NCBI RefSeq assembly: GCF_003612125.1
Contig: NZ_RAWI01000052.1
Span: forward strand, 1 to 35,565
Direction: 5' to 3'
DNA from: Corallococcus praedator
GTDB lineage: Bacteria > Myxococcota > Myxococcia > Myxococcales > Myxococcaceae
Length of the DNA stretch: 35,565 bases
The notes under the pieces were generated by a model. That model was not told the origin of the DNA, searched no databases, and worked only from the letters and a program-made list of their open reading frames with translations. How positions within the stretch are numbered: position 1 is the first letter of the stretch; each line of letters begins with the position of its first letter. This document shows positions 16,146 through 23,938 of the stretch, one piece after another. Both the position numbers and the translations under genes were made by a program.

Positions 16146-17687
16146 ATGAAGCTCTCGCTCGCCACCCGCATCTTCCTGGGCTACGCGCTGGTGCTGCTGA
16201 CGTTCGGGACGGTGTCCCTCTTCAGCGTGGCGGAGCTGCACCGCAACCGGTTGGAGATCCGCCTCGTCAGCCAGGGCTACCTCCAGCTGTCCCAGGACGC
16301 CGCCGCGCTGGAGACCTTCCAGACCAGCCAGGAGAAGGACACCGAGCGCGTGCTGGAGCAGAACAGCGTGGAGACGCGCCGCGCGCTCATCCGGCTCGCG
16401 AGCCTCTACTACTCGCCCCAGATGGCCCAGCGCCTGGAGGCCGCCCGCGCCAAGGCCCGCGAGGTGCTCACCTTCGCCCCCGAGGGAGAGGTCCCCTTCG
16501 TCATGGAGCTGGACGCCCGCTTCGGCGAGCTGTCGAAGAACTCGCAGGCCTACGGCCACGCGGTGGAGGCCGTGTTCGCCGCGCTCGCGTCCGAGTCCCC
16601 CCGGGGCGACGAGGTGGCCCGCGCCACCGCCGAACTGCGCCAGTTGGAGGCCGCCATCGGCCGTGAGCTGCGCGTGCTGCGCGCCACGCTGGGCAACCGC
16701 ATCCGCGAGCGCGTGGACGGCGCGGAGGAGCGCGAGCGCCGCACCGGCCTCACCATCATCGCGCTGTCCATCATGGCCATTGGCGTGGGCGTGGGCGTCA
16801 CCGCGTGGTCCGCGCGCACGCTGCGCCCGGTGCGCACCCTCATCGAGGGCGTGTCGCGCATCGGCAAGGGCGACTACTCCGCCCAGCTGGGCGTGCGCGG
16901 CGACGACGAGGTGGCGCTGCTCGCGCGCGAGTTCGACCAGATGGCCCGCTCGCTCCAGGCCCGCGAAGCGCAGCTCAAGTCCCAGGCCGAGGCGCTGATG
17001 CGCGCCGAACAGCTGGCCGCCGTGGGCCGCATCTCCGCGCAGATCGTCCACGAGGTGCGAAACCCGCTGTCCTCCATCGGCCTCAATGTGGAGCTGCTCC
17101 AGGACGCGGTGGACACCGCCCGGTTCGACTCCGCCGACACCGCCGTGGAGGCGCGCGAGCTGCTCTCCGCCGTCACCCATGAGGTGGACCGCCTCACCGA
17201 CGTCACCGAACAGTACCTGCGCATGGCCCGCCCCGCCCGGCCGGACCTGGAGCCGGAGGACATCATCGCGGTGCTCGACGGCGTGCTCGACTTCACCCGC
17301 GAGGAGCTGGTGCGCGCGGGCGTGGAGGTGGTGCGCGACTTCGCCCCCGGCACCCCCCGGGTGCTCGCGGACCAGGGGCAATTACGCCAGGTGTTCCTGA
17401 ACCTCCTGCGCAACAGCCGCGAGGCCATGCCCTCCGGGGGCCGGCTCACGGTGGCCACCCTGCCGCGCGAGGGCGACGTGGAGGTGTCCGTGCGCGACAC
17501 CGGCAATGGCATGACGGAGGAGGTGCGCCGCCACCTCTTCGAGCCCTTCTTCACCACGAAGGAGGGGGGCACCGGCCTGGGTCTGGCGGTGAGCCAACAG
17601 ATCCTCCAGGCCCACGGGGGCTCGCTCTCCTGCCAGAGTATTCCCGGCCAGGGGACGACCTTCGTGTTAAGGCTTCCCTGCGCATGA
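16146..17687 (+). CDS. Membrane sensor histidine kinase (HAMP, HisKA, HATPase_c)
   Basis: The 513-residue kinase has membrane segments at about 8-30 and 201-222 enclosing a mostly helical periplasmic sensor domain. A HAMP linker follows at about 223-275 (RTLRPVRTLIEGVSRIGKGD). The dimerisation helix has the phosphorylated H302 in QIVHEVRNPLSSIG. The ATPase boxes are N (NLLRNSREAMPSGG), G1 (DTGNGM), F (FEPFFTTKEGG) and G2 (GTGLGL). All catalytic residues look intact. No response regulator is adjacent, so it is an orphan kinase here. Its TGA overlaps the ATG of the M16 peptidase (ATGA), a sign of translational coupling. The ATG at 16146 fits the first membrane helix although no clear ribosome site precedes it. 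Confidence 0.93.
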   Translation: MKLSLATRIFLGYALVLLTFGTVSLFSVAELHRNRLEIRLVSQGYLQLSQDAAALETFQTSQEKDTERVLEQNSVETRRALIRLASLYYSPQMAQRLEAARAKAREVLTFAPEGEVPFVMELDARFGELSKNSQAYGHAVEAVFAALASESPRGDEVARATAELRQLEAAIGRELRVLRATLGNRIRERVDGAEERERRTGLTIIALSIMAIGVGVGVTAWSARTLRPVRTLIEGVSRIGKGDYSAQLGVRGDDEVALLAREFDQMARSLQAREAQLKSQAEALMRAEQLAAVGRISAQIVHEVRNPLSSIGLNVELLQDAVDTARFDSADTAVEARELLSAVTHEVDRLTDVTEQYLRMARPARPDLEPEDIIAVLDGVLDFTREELVRAGVEVVRDFAPGTPRVLADQGQLRQVFLNLLRNSREAMPSGGRLTVATLPREGDVEVSVRDTGNGMTEEVRRHLFEPFFTTKEGGTGLGLAVSQQILQAHGGSLSCQSIPGQGTTFVLRLPCA

Positions 17688-18994
17688 GCTTTAAACCGTT
17701 CCGGGACGTGCTGCCCTCCGGGCTGCGCGTCGTCACCGTCGAGACGCCGCACCTGCACACCGCCCTGCTGGCCGTCTACGTGCGGACCGGCAGCCGTCAC
17801 GAGACGCCCGGGAACAACGGCGTCAGCCACTTCCTGGAGCACCTCTTCTTCCGGGGCAGCGAGGGCTGGCCGGACACCGTGAAGATGAACGCCGCCGTGG
17901 AGGAAGTGGGCGGCAACCTCAACGGCGCCACCACCCGCGACCACGGCTACTACTACACGCCGCTGCACCCGTCGCACCTGCGCGTGGGCATGGACGTCAT
18001 CGGGGACATGCTCACCCGCCCCCGCCTCACCGACATGGAGGTGGAGCGGCAGATCATCCTGGAGGAGATGCTGGATGAGGTGGATGAGAAGGGCCGCGAC
18101 ATCGACCTGGACAACCTGTCCAAGCGGCTCCTGTTTCCGGACCACCCGCTGTCGCTGAAGATCGCCGGCACCCGCGACTCCGTGAAGGCCCTCACCCACG
18201 CCCAGGTGCGGGAGCACTTCGCGCGCCACTACGTGGCCGGCAACCTGGTCGTCACCGCCGCGGGCCGCGTGAGCCACCCGGAGGTGATGGCGCTGGCCGA
18301 GCGCGCCTTCGCCCACCTGCCCCGGGGCGAGGCCTCCACCGAAGCGCCGCCGCCCCTCATCGGGCCCGGGCCGCACTTCCACTTCGTCACGCACGACGAG
18401 TCGCAGACGGAGTTCAAGCTCACCTTCCGCGTCGTGCCGGAGCAGCACGAGGACTACCCCGCGCTCCAGATTCTCCGGCGCCTGCTGGACGACGGCCTGT
18501 CGTCGCGGCTGCCGTTTGAAATCGTGGAGAAGCGCGGCCTTGCGTACTCGGTGAGCGCCGGGCTGGACACGTACCACGACACCGGCCTGTTCGAGATTGA
18601 AGCCGCCAGCGCGCCGGAGAAGGCGTCCCAGGTGGTGGCCGAGTCCCTGCGGGTGCTCGCAGCGCTGTGCGACGAGGAGGTGGGCGCGGAGGAGCTGAAC
18701 CGCGCCAAGCGCCGCCACCGCATGCTGCTGGAGTTCTCCCAGGACTCACCGGGCGAGCTGGCCGGGTGGTTCGGCGGCACGGAGCTGTTCCGCACGCCGG
18801 AGACCTTCAGCCACCGCGCGGACCTGGTGGACCGCCAGACGGCCGCGCAGGTGCGCGACACGGCCCGGCGCTACTTCACCCGCGAGAACCTGCTGGTCGT
18901 CGCGGTGGGCCAGAAGAAGGGCCAGAAGGCGCTGGAGAAGGTGGTCGCGGAAGCCGCGCTCCCCTCCTCCGTCAGCGCCGTCCCCCGCGGATGA
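17684..18994 (+). CDS. M16 family zinc peptidase
   Basis: The 436-residue peptidase is of the pitrilysin/processing-peptidase family. It has the inverted zinc motif HxxEH as HFLEH (H49, E52, H53), with the third ligand near E127/E128 or E132 (IILEEMLDEVDE). GGNLNGATTRDHGYYY and the C-terminal M16 half (KRGLAYSVSAGLDTY) are typical. No signal peptide is seen, so it is probably cytoplasmic. It overlaps the kinase stop by four bases and its own 3' end overlaps the convergent TPR gene by 23 bases. The length corresponds to a single two-domain M16B subunit, which usually works as a dimer. Confidence 0.93.
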   Translation: MSFKPFRDVLPSGLRVVTVETPHLHTALLAVYVRTGSRHETPGNNGVSHFLEHLFFRGSEGWPDTVKMNAAVEEVGGNLNGATTRDHGYYYTPLHPSHLRVGMDVIGDMLTRPRLTDMEVERQIILEEMLDEVDEKGRDIDLDNLSKRLLFPDHPLSLKIAGTRDSVKALTHAQVREHFARHYVAGNLVVTAAGRVSHPEVMALAERAFAHLPRGEASTEAPPPLIGPGPHFHFVTHDESQTEFKLTFRVVPEQHEDYPALQILRRLLDDGLSSRLPFEIVEKRGLAYSVSAGLDTYHDTGLFEIEAASAPEKASQVVAESLRVLAALCDEEVGAEELNRAKRRHRMLLEFSQDSPGELAGWFGGTELFRTPETFSHRADLVDRQTAAQVRDTARRYFTRENLLVVAVGQKKGQKALEKVVAEAALPSSVSAVPRG

Positions 18995-20303
18995 TGATGG
19001 GGCCGGAGGAGGCGCCCTTCTTCCTGGGGGTGGCCTTCTCGATGGCCTTGCGGATGCGCAGGTACTCGGGGTTCTGCGGCTCGCGCTGCAGGGCCTCGTC
19101 GATGAGCTTCTTGCCGCGCGGCAGCTGCGTCTGGAACTGCGCGTAGAGGCCCGCGAGCGCGGCCTTCTCCTCCACCGACGCCTCGCCCAGCCCCACCAGT
19201 CGCTCCAGCGTGGCCTGGGCCTCCGGCTTCTTGCCGGCCTTCAGGTACAGCCGCCAGATGCGCGAGAGCGCGGGGCCGAAGGCGGGCTCCGTCTTGAGGG
19301 CGAAGCGGTAGCTGTCCTCGGCGGCGCGCACATCCTCCTGGTCCTCCTGCACCCGGCCGCGCACGTACAGGCCCCGGGCCAGCCGGGGGCGCAGTTGCAG
19401 GGCCCGGTCCACCGACTGCTGCGCGTCCGTCAGGCGCCCCTGGGCCCGGACGATGTCCGCCAGCCACGCGAGCGCCTCCGCGTTGTCCGCGTCGTCCTCC
19501 AGCAGCAGCTTGAGCGCGGCCTCCGCCTCCGCCGGGCGGCCCAGCGCCATCAGCACGCGGGCCTTCATGGCCACGACGTCCGTGGTCGCCGCGTCCGCGG
19601 GTGGCACGGACTGGAGGTCGGCCTCCGCCAGGTCGGAGAAGCCGCTCATCAGGAAGTAGCGCGCGCGCAGGAGCCGGGCCGCCGTGAAGCTGGGCGAGTT
19701 CTGGAGCACGCGGTCCATCAGGTTCGCCGCGAGCAGCTCCTCGCCCTTCATGAGGAGGATCTCCGCCTCCACCGTCTTCGTCGCGGCGTCGTCCGGGTTC
19801 TCCCGGAGGGTGCGCTCCAGCGTGGTGAAGGCCTCCTCGGCGTGGCCCTGCCGGGCCTGGAGGCGCGCCAGGGCCAGGATGTCGTCGGGGGTCAGCTTGC
19901 CCTCGTCCCGCAGGGCCACGAGCGTGGTGATGGCCAGGGGCGCCTGGCCCTCCCGCAGGTACAGGTCCGACAGCTGCTTCTGGATGACGGGGTCGCTTCC
20001 AGGCAACAGGCCTTCCGCCTGCTTGAGCGTCAGGATGGAGGCGCCCGAGTTGCCGCTCAGCCGGTGGGCCTCCGCCAGCAGCAGCAGCGGCTCCACGCTC
20101 TCCGGGGCCGAATTGGAGGCCTTCTGGAGCGCGGCGATGGCGCGGCCGTAGTTGCCCTTCGTGAGGGCCTCGCGACCTTCGGACAGGGAGGACTGGACCT
20201 GGGTGGCCTGCTTCTGGGCGGCTGCCGTCTCCGGGTCCTTGCAGGCAAGCGGAAGGAGCAGGACGAGCGTCCAGGGACGGGGGAAAAATCGCTGAGGCAT
20301 CAC
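18972..20303 (-). CDS. TPR-repeat lipoprotein
   Basis: The 443-residue protein starts with a lipoprotein signal peptide (PRPWTLVLLLPLAC, C21 in the lipobox). About ten tetratricopeptide repeats fill the rest, with clear units such as ALTKGNYGRAIAALQKA, AEAHRLSGNSGASILTLKQA and RVLMALGRPAEAEAALKLLL. The C-terminal end is basic. TPR lipoproteins act as periplasmic scaffolds for protein complexes; the partner here is unknown. It is convergent with, and overlaps, the M16 peptidase gene. Only 37 bases separate its start from the divergent 20341 gene, so the promoters must overlap. Start is ATG at 20303 or the adjacent ATG at 20300. Confidence 0.88.
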   Translation of the reverse strand: MMPQRFFPRPWTLVLLLPLACKDPETAAAQKQATQVQSSLSEGREALTKGNYGRAIAALQKASNSAPESVEPLLLLAEAHRLSGNSGASILTLKQAEGLLPGSDPVIQKQLSDLYLREGQAPLAITTLVALRDEGKLTPDDILALARLQARQGHAEEAFTTLERTLRENPDDAATKTVEAEILLMKGEELLAANLMDRVLQNSPSFTAARLLRARYFLMSGFSDLAEADLQSVPPADAATTDVVAMKARVLMALGRPAEAEAALKLLLEDDADNAEALAWLADIVRAQGRLTDAQQSVDRALQLRPRLARGLYVRGRVQEDQEDVRAAEDSYRFALKTEPAFGPALSRIWRLYLKAGKKPEAQATLERLVGLGEASVEEKAALAGLYAQFQTQLPRGKKLIDEALQREPQNPEYLRIRKAIEKATPRKKGASSGPIIIRGGRR

Positions 20304-20340
20304 TGAGCGACAGGGTAGCGGATGTTATCCTCCTCCGTCG

Positions 20341-20685
20341 ATGGACCCCTTCGTGCGCCGCCTCGTCGAGAGGCTTCATGACCCCGGCCGTCCGCTGTCG
20401 CGAAACCGGCACTTCCACACGTTCGACACCCCCGAGGGTCGCACGGCGCTGAAGGTGTTCCGCCGTCTGCGCAGCCTCCAGCAGGACATCCTCGCCTGCC
20501 AGGCCGAAGGCCGCAGGGCCCGCATCTTCCGGCAGGTCAATCCGGCCGGGGAGCACCGCATCGAAATCTGGATGGAGCGCGTGGCCGGCCGCCGCGTGTC
20601 GATGATCCAGCCCGCGGAGTACGAGCTGCTCGTCCGGCTTCCGGGCATCCGCGACGCCCTGGAAGTGCGCGAGGAAGCCGCCTGA
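20341..20685 (+). CDS. Small conserved protein of unknown function
   Basis: I do not recognise this 114-residue protein. It has no signal peptide or membrane helix. The N-terminal half is rich in Arg and His (RNRHFHTFDTPEG, then helix LKVFRRLRSLQQDILACQAE). The second half has strands ARIFRQVN and HRIEIWMERVAGRRVSMI and a final acidic helix. It is divergent from the TPR lipoprotein with a very short intergenic gap. Coding-type GC3 bias and the closely packed neighbours support a real gene. Confidence 0.65.
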   Translation: MDPFVRRLVERLHDPGRPLSRNRHFHTFDTPEGRTALKVFRRLRSLQQDILACQAEGRRARIFRQVNPAGEHRIEIWMERVAGRRVSMIQPAEYELLVRLPGIRDALEVREEAA

Positions 20686-20703
20686 GCTGACGGCAGGCCA
20701 GCG

Positions 20704-21303
20704 CTAGAACACCCAGGGCCCCAGGCCCGTGGGCGCCCCGTCACACGCCGCTCGCAGCCGCGCCTGCGCGTCCTCGTAGGACAGCCGGGCCGCATCCGCC
20801 TTCAGCTCCGGGGAGGCCCAGTCCCGCCACGAGCGCAGCACCGCGACATGGTGGCCGTCCTCCTCCTGCGCTTCGGAGAAGTGGACCAGCAGGCGCTCCT
20901 CCAGCGCTTCGCGCGCCTTGGTCCAGGGGCCTTCCTTGTCCAGCCGCACGCGCCCATCCCGCTCCACGGTGGAGAGCAGCGAGCGGGCCTCCAAGGACAG
21001 GCCCTGGAGCGAGGGCCGGCGGCGCGCGGGCTCCATCGCGACGCGGTAGACGGAGGCCCACAGCGTGGGGTCCACGAAGGCCACCTTGCCCTCCACCAGG
21101 CGAACGGCGAGCACGTCCGGTGACGCGCGCAGCTGGCGTCCCAGCCGGTACGCGAGCCGCCCCTTCGCATGTTCGCGCCAGCTTCCGGCGGGGCGTCCGC
21201 CCATGACCTGTTCGACGAGGGACGTGGGCCCGTGGGTGGGCACCTCGGTGATGACGTGGCGCGTGCGCACCAGCTCCTCCGCGTCCCTCAGCGTCTTGAT
21301 CAT
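20704..21303 (-). CDS. Conserved protein of unknown function, possible winged-helix type
   Basis: The 199-residue cytosolic protein has the central block GSWREHAKGRLAYRLGRQL, then SPDVLAVRLVEGKVAFVDP and LWASVYRVAME. From memory this resembles a widespread uncharacterised bacterial family loosely connected with AlkZ/YcaQ winged-helix proteins, but the glycosylase active-site motif is absent. The C-terminal half is charged and helical. The ATG at 21303 follows AGGAG at about 12 bases. It lies downstream of the AraC gene on the same strand, 81 bases away. Its role is unknown. Confidence 0.7.
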   Translation of the reverse strand: MIKTLRDAEELVRTRHVITEVPTHGPTSLVEQVMGGRPAGSWREHAKGRLAYRLGRQLRASPDVLAVRLVEGKVAFVDPTLWASVYRVAMEPARRRPSLQGLSLEARSLLSTVERDGRVRLDKEGPWTKAREALEERLLVHFSEAQEEDGHHVAVLRSWRDWASPELKADAARLSYEDAQARLRAACDGAPTGLGPWVF

Positions 21304-21327
21304 CCGTGTGCCCCTCTCCTGGGCGCG

Positions 21328-21344
21328 ACGGGTGCCGCACCCGT
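21328..21344. repeat. Seven-base inverted repeat between AraC and the 199-residue protein gene
   Basis: ACGGGTG and CACCCGT are separated by CCG. There is no T-tract on the minus strand, so it is not a standard terminator for the AraC gene; it may be an operator or mRNA hairpin. Confidence 0.3.
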
Positions 21345-21384
21345 GGGAAAAACATTCCGCGCGCGGGACGGATTCCAGGGGGAC

Positions 21385-22422
21385 CTACGCGGATCCGTCC
21401 CTGGCGCCCCGCGCCTGCTGCCAGTGGCCCGGCGTCGTCCCGCTCCAGCGGCGGAACGCGCGGGTGAAGGCGCTGGGGTCGCTGAAGCCCAGGAGGAAGG
21501 CGATTTCAAAGTGGGGCAGCACCCCGTCGCGCAGGAACTGGAAGGCGCGGTCGCGGCGCACGGCGTCCTCCAGGCCCGCGAACGTGACGCCCTCCTCCCG
21601 CAGGCGGCGCTGGAGCGTGCGCTCACTCACCGCGAGCCGCGTCGCGACATCCGCGGGCACCAGGTCCCCCGTGCGGGGCTGCGCCGCGAGCACCTCCTCC
21701 ACCTGTTCGCGCCAGGAGCGGGTCTCGTGGATCCGCAGCTGCGCGAGCTCCGCTTCGGCGCGCGCGTGGAGCAGGTTGCCCAGCTCGATGTCGGCGTGAC
21801 GGATGGGGAGCCGTGCGGCGGCCGCGTCTCCTTCCACGAGGTAGGCGCTCGCGTCGTATTCGGCGGCGACGCCCAGGAAGTCCTCCACGGCGGAGGAGGC
21901 CGCGTGGCGCGGGTGCGCGAAGCAGATGCGCGTGGGGCTCCAGTCCTCGCCGCTGAGCAGGCGGGCGCTGGACACCAGCGTCACCAGCAACCCTTCCGGT
22001 GGGTGCTGGAGGCGCGGGGCCCAGGCATCCAGCGGATCCAGGTGCAGCTCCACGCGCAGCGCGCGGTCCGTGTGGAGGACGCGCCACCGCGTGCGCGGGT
22101 CGAGCAGCGCGTTGATGCGGCAGTAGCGCTGCAGGGACGTGCCCAGGTCCGGACTGTTGACGAGCACATAGCCGACGAGCCCCACGTGCGTGGGCTCCAC
22201 CGCCTGCGCGAGCCGCACGGCCAGGGGTTCCTTGCCGCCCTCCCGCACGAGCAGGGCCCACAGGCGTTCCAGCGCTGTGTAGGGTACCCGCACGTCCGGC
22301 CGCGCCAGCCGGGCCTCCTCCTCGCCCACGGCTTCCAGCAGGAGCGCGCGCGGGATTCCCAGTGACTCACCGACGTGGAACAGCGGACGGAAGAGGGAGG
22401 ACAGGAGCGCCTGGGGACGCAT
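21385..22422 (-). CDS. AraC-family regulator with Arabinose_bd-type N-terminal domain
   Basis: The 345-residue protein has an N-terminal ligand-sensing domain (about 20-210) of the type found in OruR/ArgR-like AraC proteins. The C-terminal double helix-turn-helix (about 245-335) includes LVPADVATRLAVSERTLQRR and the second HTH FEIAFLLGFSDPSAFTRAFR with WSGTTPGHWQQ. It starts at ATG 22422, with a GTG directly before it. It is divergent from a cytochrome P450, and a 21-bp direct repeat in the shared promoter is the expected kind of AraC site. It probably activates the P450 in response to a ligand, perhaps the P450 substrate. Confidence 0.9.
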   Translation of the reverse strand: MRPQALLSSLFRPLFHVGESLGIPRALLLEAVGEEEARLARPDVRVPYTALERLWALLVREGGKEPLAVRLAQAVEPTHVGLVGYVLVNSPDLGTSLQRYCRINALLDPRTRWRVLHTDRALRVELHLDPLDAWAPRLQHPPEGLLVTLVSSARLLSGEDWSPTRICFAHPRHAASSAVEDFLGVAAEYDASAYLVEGDAAAARLPIRHADIELGNLLHARAEAELAQLRIHETRSWREQVEEVLAAQPRTGDLVPADVATRLAVSERTLQRRLREEGVTFAGLEDAVRRDRAFQFLRDGVLPHFEIAFLLGFSDPSAFTRAFRRWSGTTPGHWQQARGARDGSA

Positions 22423-22467
22423 CACCCGTCAGCATGGCCCAGCCGCCCCTCGCGTCGCAACGCGCGG

Positions 22468-22509
22468 TGGCGCCCGGGGACAATGCGTTGGCGTCCGGGG
22501 ACCATGCGC
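22468..22509. promoter_or_regulatory. 21-bp direct repeat, likely AraC-family operator
   Basis: Two tandem 21-bp units, 22468-22488 and 22489-22509, match at 18 of 21 positions (core CCGGGGAC then ATGCG). AraC-family proteins bind direct repeats spaced by two helical turns (21 bp), placing two HTH units on one face. The block lies 46 bases upstream of both genes it separates. Confidence 0.65.
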
Positions 22510-22554
22510 GCGGGCTCGCGGAGCGCGATACCTCCCGGCAGGAGGAGTCACCCG

Positions 22555-23934
22555 ATGACCACCGCCACTGCTGCCCGCATTCCCACCGGCCCCCGGGGCC
22601 ACCTGCTGATGGGCGTGCTGCCCCAGGTGCGCCGCGACATCCTGGGCTTCCTGTCGGACATCCATCGCGAGTACGGGGACGTGGTGCGCTACCGCCTGGG
22701 CCCCTTGAAGTCGCACCTCATCGCCCACCCGGACGGGGTGCGTCACGTGTTGCAGGACCACGTGAAGAACTACACGAAGGACCACCTCTCGTACCGCATG
22801 GGGGCGTGGATCACCGGCAACGGACTCCTGACCAGCCAGGGGGACTTCTGGCTCCGGCAGCGGCGGCTGGCGCAACCCGCGTTCCACCGGCAGCGCATCG
22901 CCGGCATGGCGACGCAGATGATCCACTCCACGGAAGCGATGCTCCAGCGCTGGGAGGCCTCCGCCGCGCAGGGCACACCCGTGGGCGTCACGGAGGAGAT
23001 GATGCGGCTGTCGCTGGGCATCGTCGGAGAGGCGCTCTTCGGGACGTCCGTGGAGGACCAGACCGCGCGGGTGGGCGCGGCCTTCAACGAGCTGAGCCGG
23101 CAGATCGCTGAACGCTTCCGGTCCTTCAACATGCTGCCGCCCGTGCTGCCCACGCGGAACGACCGGGCCTTCCGCGCCGCGCGCACCACGCTGCGGGAGA
23201 CGGTGCAGGGCATCATCGCCACGCGCAGGCAGCGCCCGGAGGACACCGGCGACCTGCTCTCCATGTTGATGGCCGCGCGTGACGAGGACACGGGAACGGG
23301 CATGACGGACGCGCAGTTGGGGGACGAAGTGTTGACGATGCTCCTCGCGGGCCACGAGACGACGGCCACGACGCTGAGCTGGGTCTTTGGACTGCTGGCG
23401 ACCCACCCGGAGGTCGAGGCGCGTCTGCACGCGGAGGTGGATGCCGTCCTGGCGGGCCGGGTGCCCACGGTGGAGGATGTGCCGAAGCTCGGCTACACGC
23501 GGCAGGTGGTGGAGGAGGCGATGCGGCTGTACCCGGCGGCGGTCATCTTCAGCCGCACCGTGGTGGAGGACGACGTCATCGGCGGCTTCAAGATTCCGAA
23601 GGGCAGCGCGGTGGACGTGAGCCCCTACGTCACGCACCGCCATCCGGACTTCTGGGAGGAGCCCAACGCCTTCCGCCCGGAGCGCTTCGCTCCGGAGGCC
23701 GCTGCCAGGCGACACCGCTTCGCGTGGTTCCCGTTCAGCGGCGGGCCGCGCCAGTGCATCGGCAACAGCTTCGCGATGATGGAGTCACAGCTCGTGCTGG
23801 CCACCGTCGCGCAGCGCTACCGGCTGCGTGAGGCGCCCGGCTTCTCGTTGCAGCCCGAGTCACACCTGTCGCTGCGGCCCTACGGCGGACTGCCCATGCA
23901 CCTGGAGCGCCGGAGTCCCGTGGCCCGCTCCTGA
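22555..23934 (+). CDS. Cytochrome P450
   Basis: The 459-residue heme monooxygenase has all hallmark motifs. The I-helix is AGHETTATTLSW with E268, the ExxR of the K-helix lies in EEAMRLYP, PERF is in NAFRPERFAPE, and the heme loop FSGGPRQCIG carries C401 as thiolate ligand. No membrane anchor is present, so it is a soluble bacterial P450 needing separate redox partners, none of which is in the window. The ATG at 22555 is chosen because GGAGGAG precedes it; an open frame back to 22375 overlaps the AraC gene. Regulation by the divergent AraC protein is likely. The substrate is unknown (fatty acid, terpenoid or secondary metabolite). Confidence 0.95.
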   Translation: MTTATAARIPTGPRGHLLMGVLPQVRRDILGFLSDIHREYGDVVRYRLGPLKSHLIAHPDGVRHVLQDHVKNYTKDHLSYRMGAWITGNGLLTSQGDFWLRQRRLAQPAFHRQRIAGMATQMIHSTEAMLQRWEASAAQGTPVGVTEEMMRLSLGIVGEALFGTSVEDQTARVGAAFNELSRQIAERFRSFNMLPPVLPTRNDRAFRAARTTLRETVQGIIATRRQRPEDTGDLLSMLMAARDEDTGTGMTDAQLGDEVLTMLLAGHETTATTLSWVFGLLATHPEVEARLHAEVDAVLAGRVPTVEDVPKLGYTRQVVEEAMRLYPAAVIFSRTVVEDDVIGGFKIPKGSAVDVSPYVTHRHPDFWEEPNAFRPERFAPEAAARRHRFAWFPFSGGPRQCIGNSFAMMESQLVLATVAQRYRLREAPGFSLQPESHLSLRPYGGLPMHLERRSPVARS

Positions 23935-23938
23935 GGAT

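Noticed and set aside
16011-17381. N-terminal extension of the kelch lipoprotein on the minus strand
   Set aside because: It overlaps the histidine kinase antisense and would bury a perfect lipoprotein signal peptide (lipobox at C21 from 16010).
21328-21344. Intrinsic terminator of the AraC gene
   Set aside because: The hairpin is followed on the minus strand by CGCGCCC, with no T-tract.
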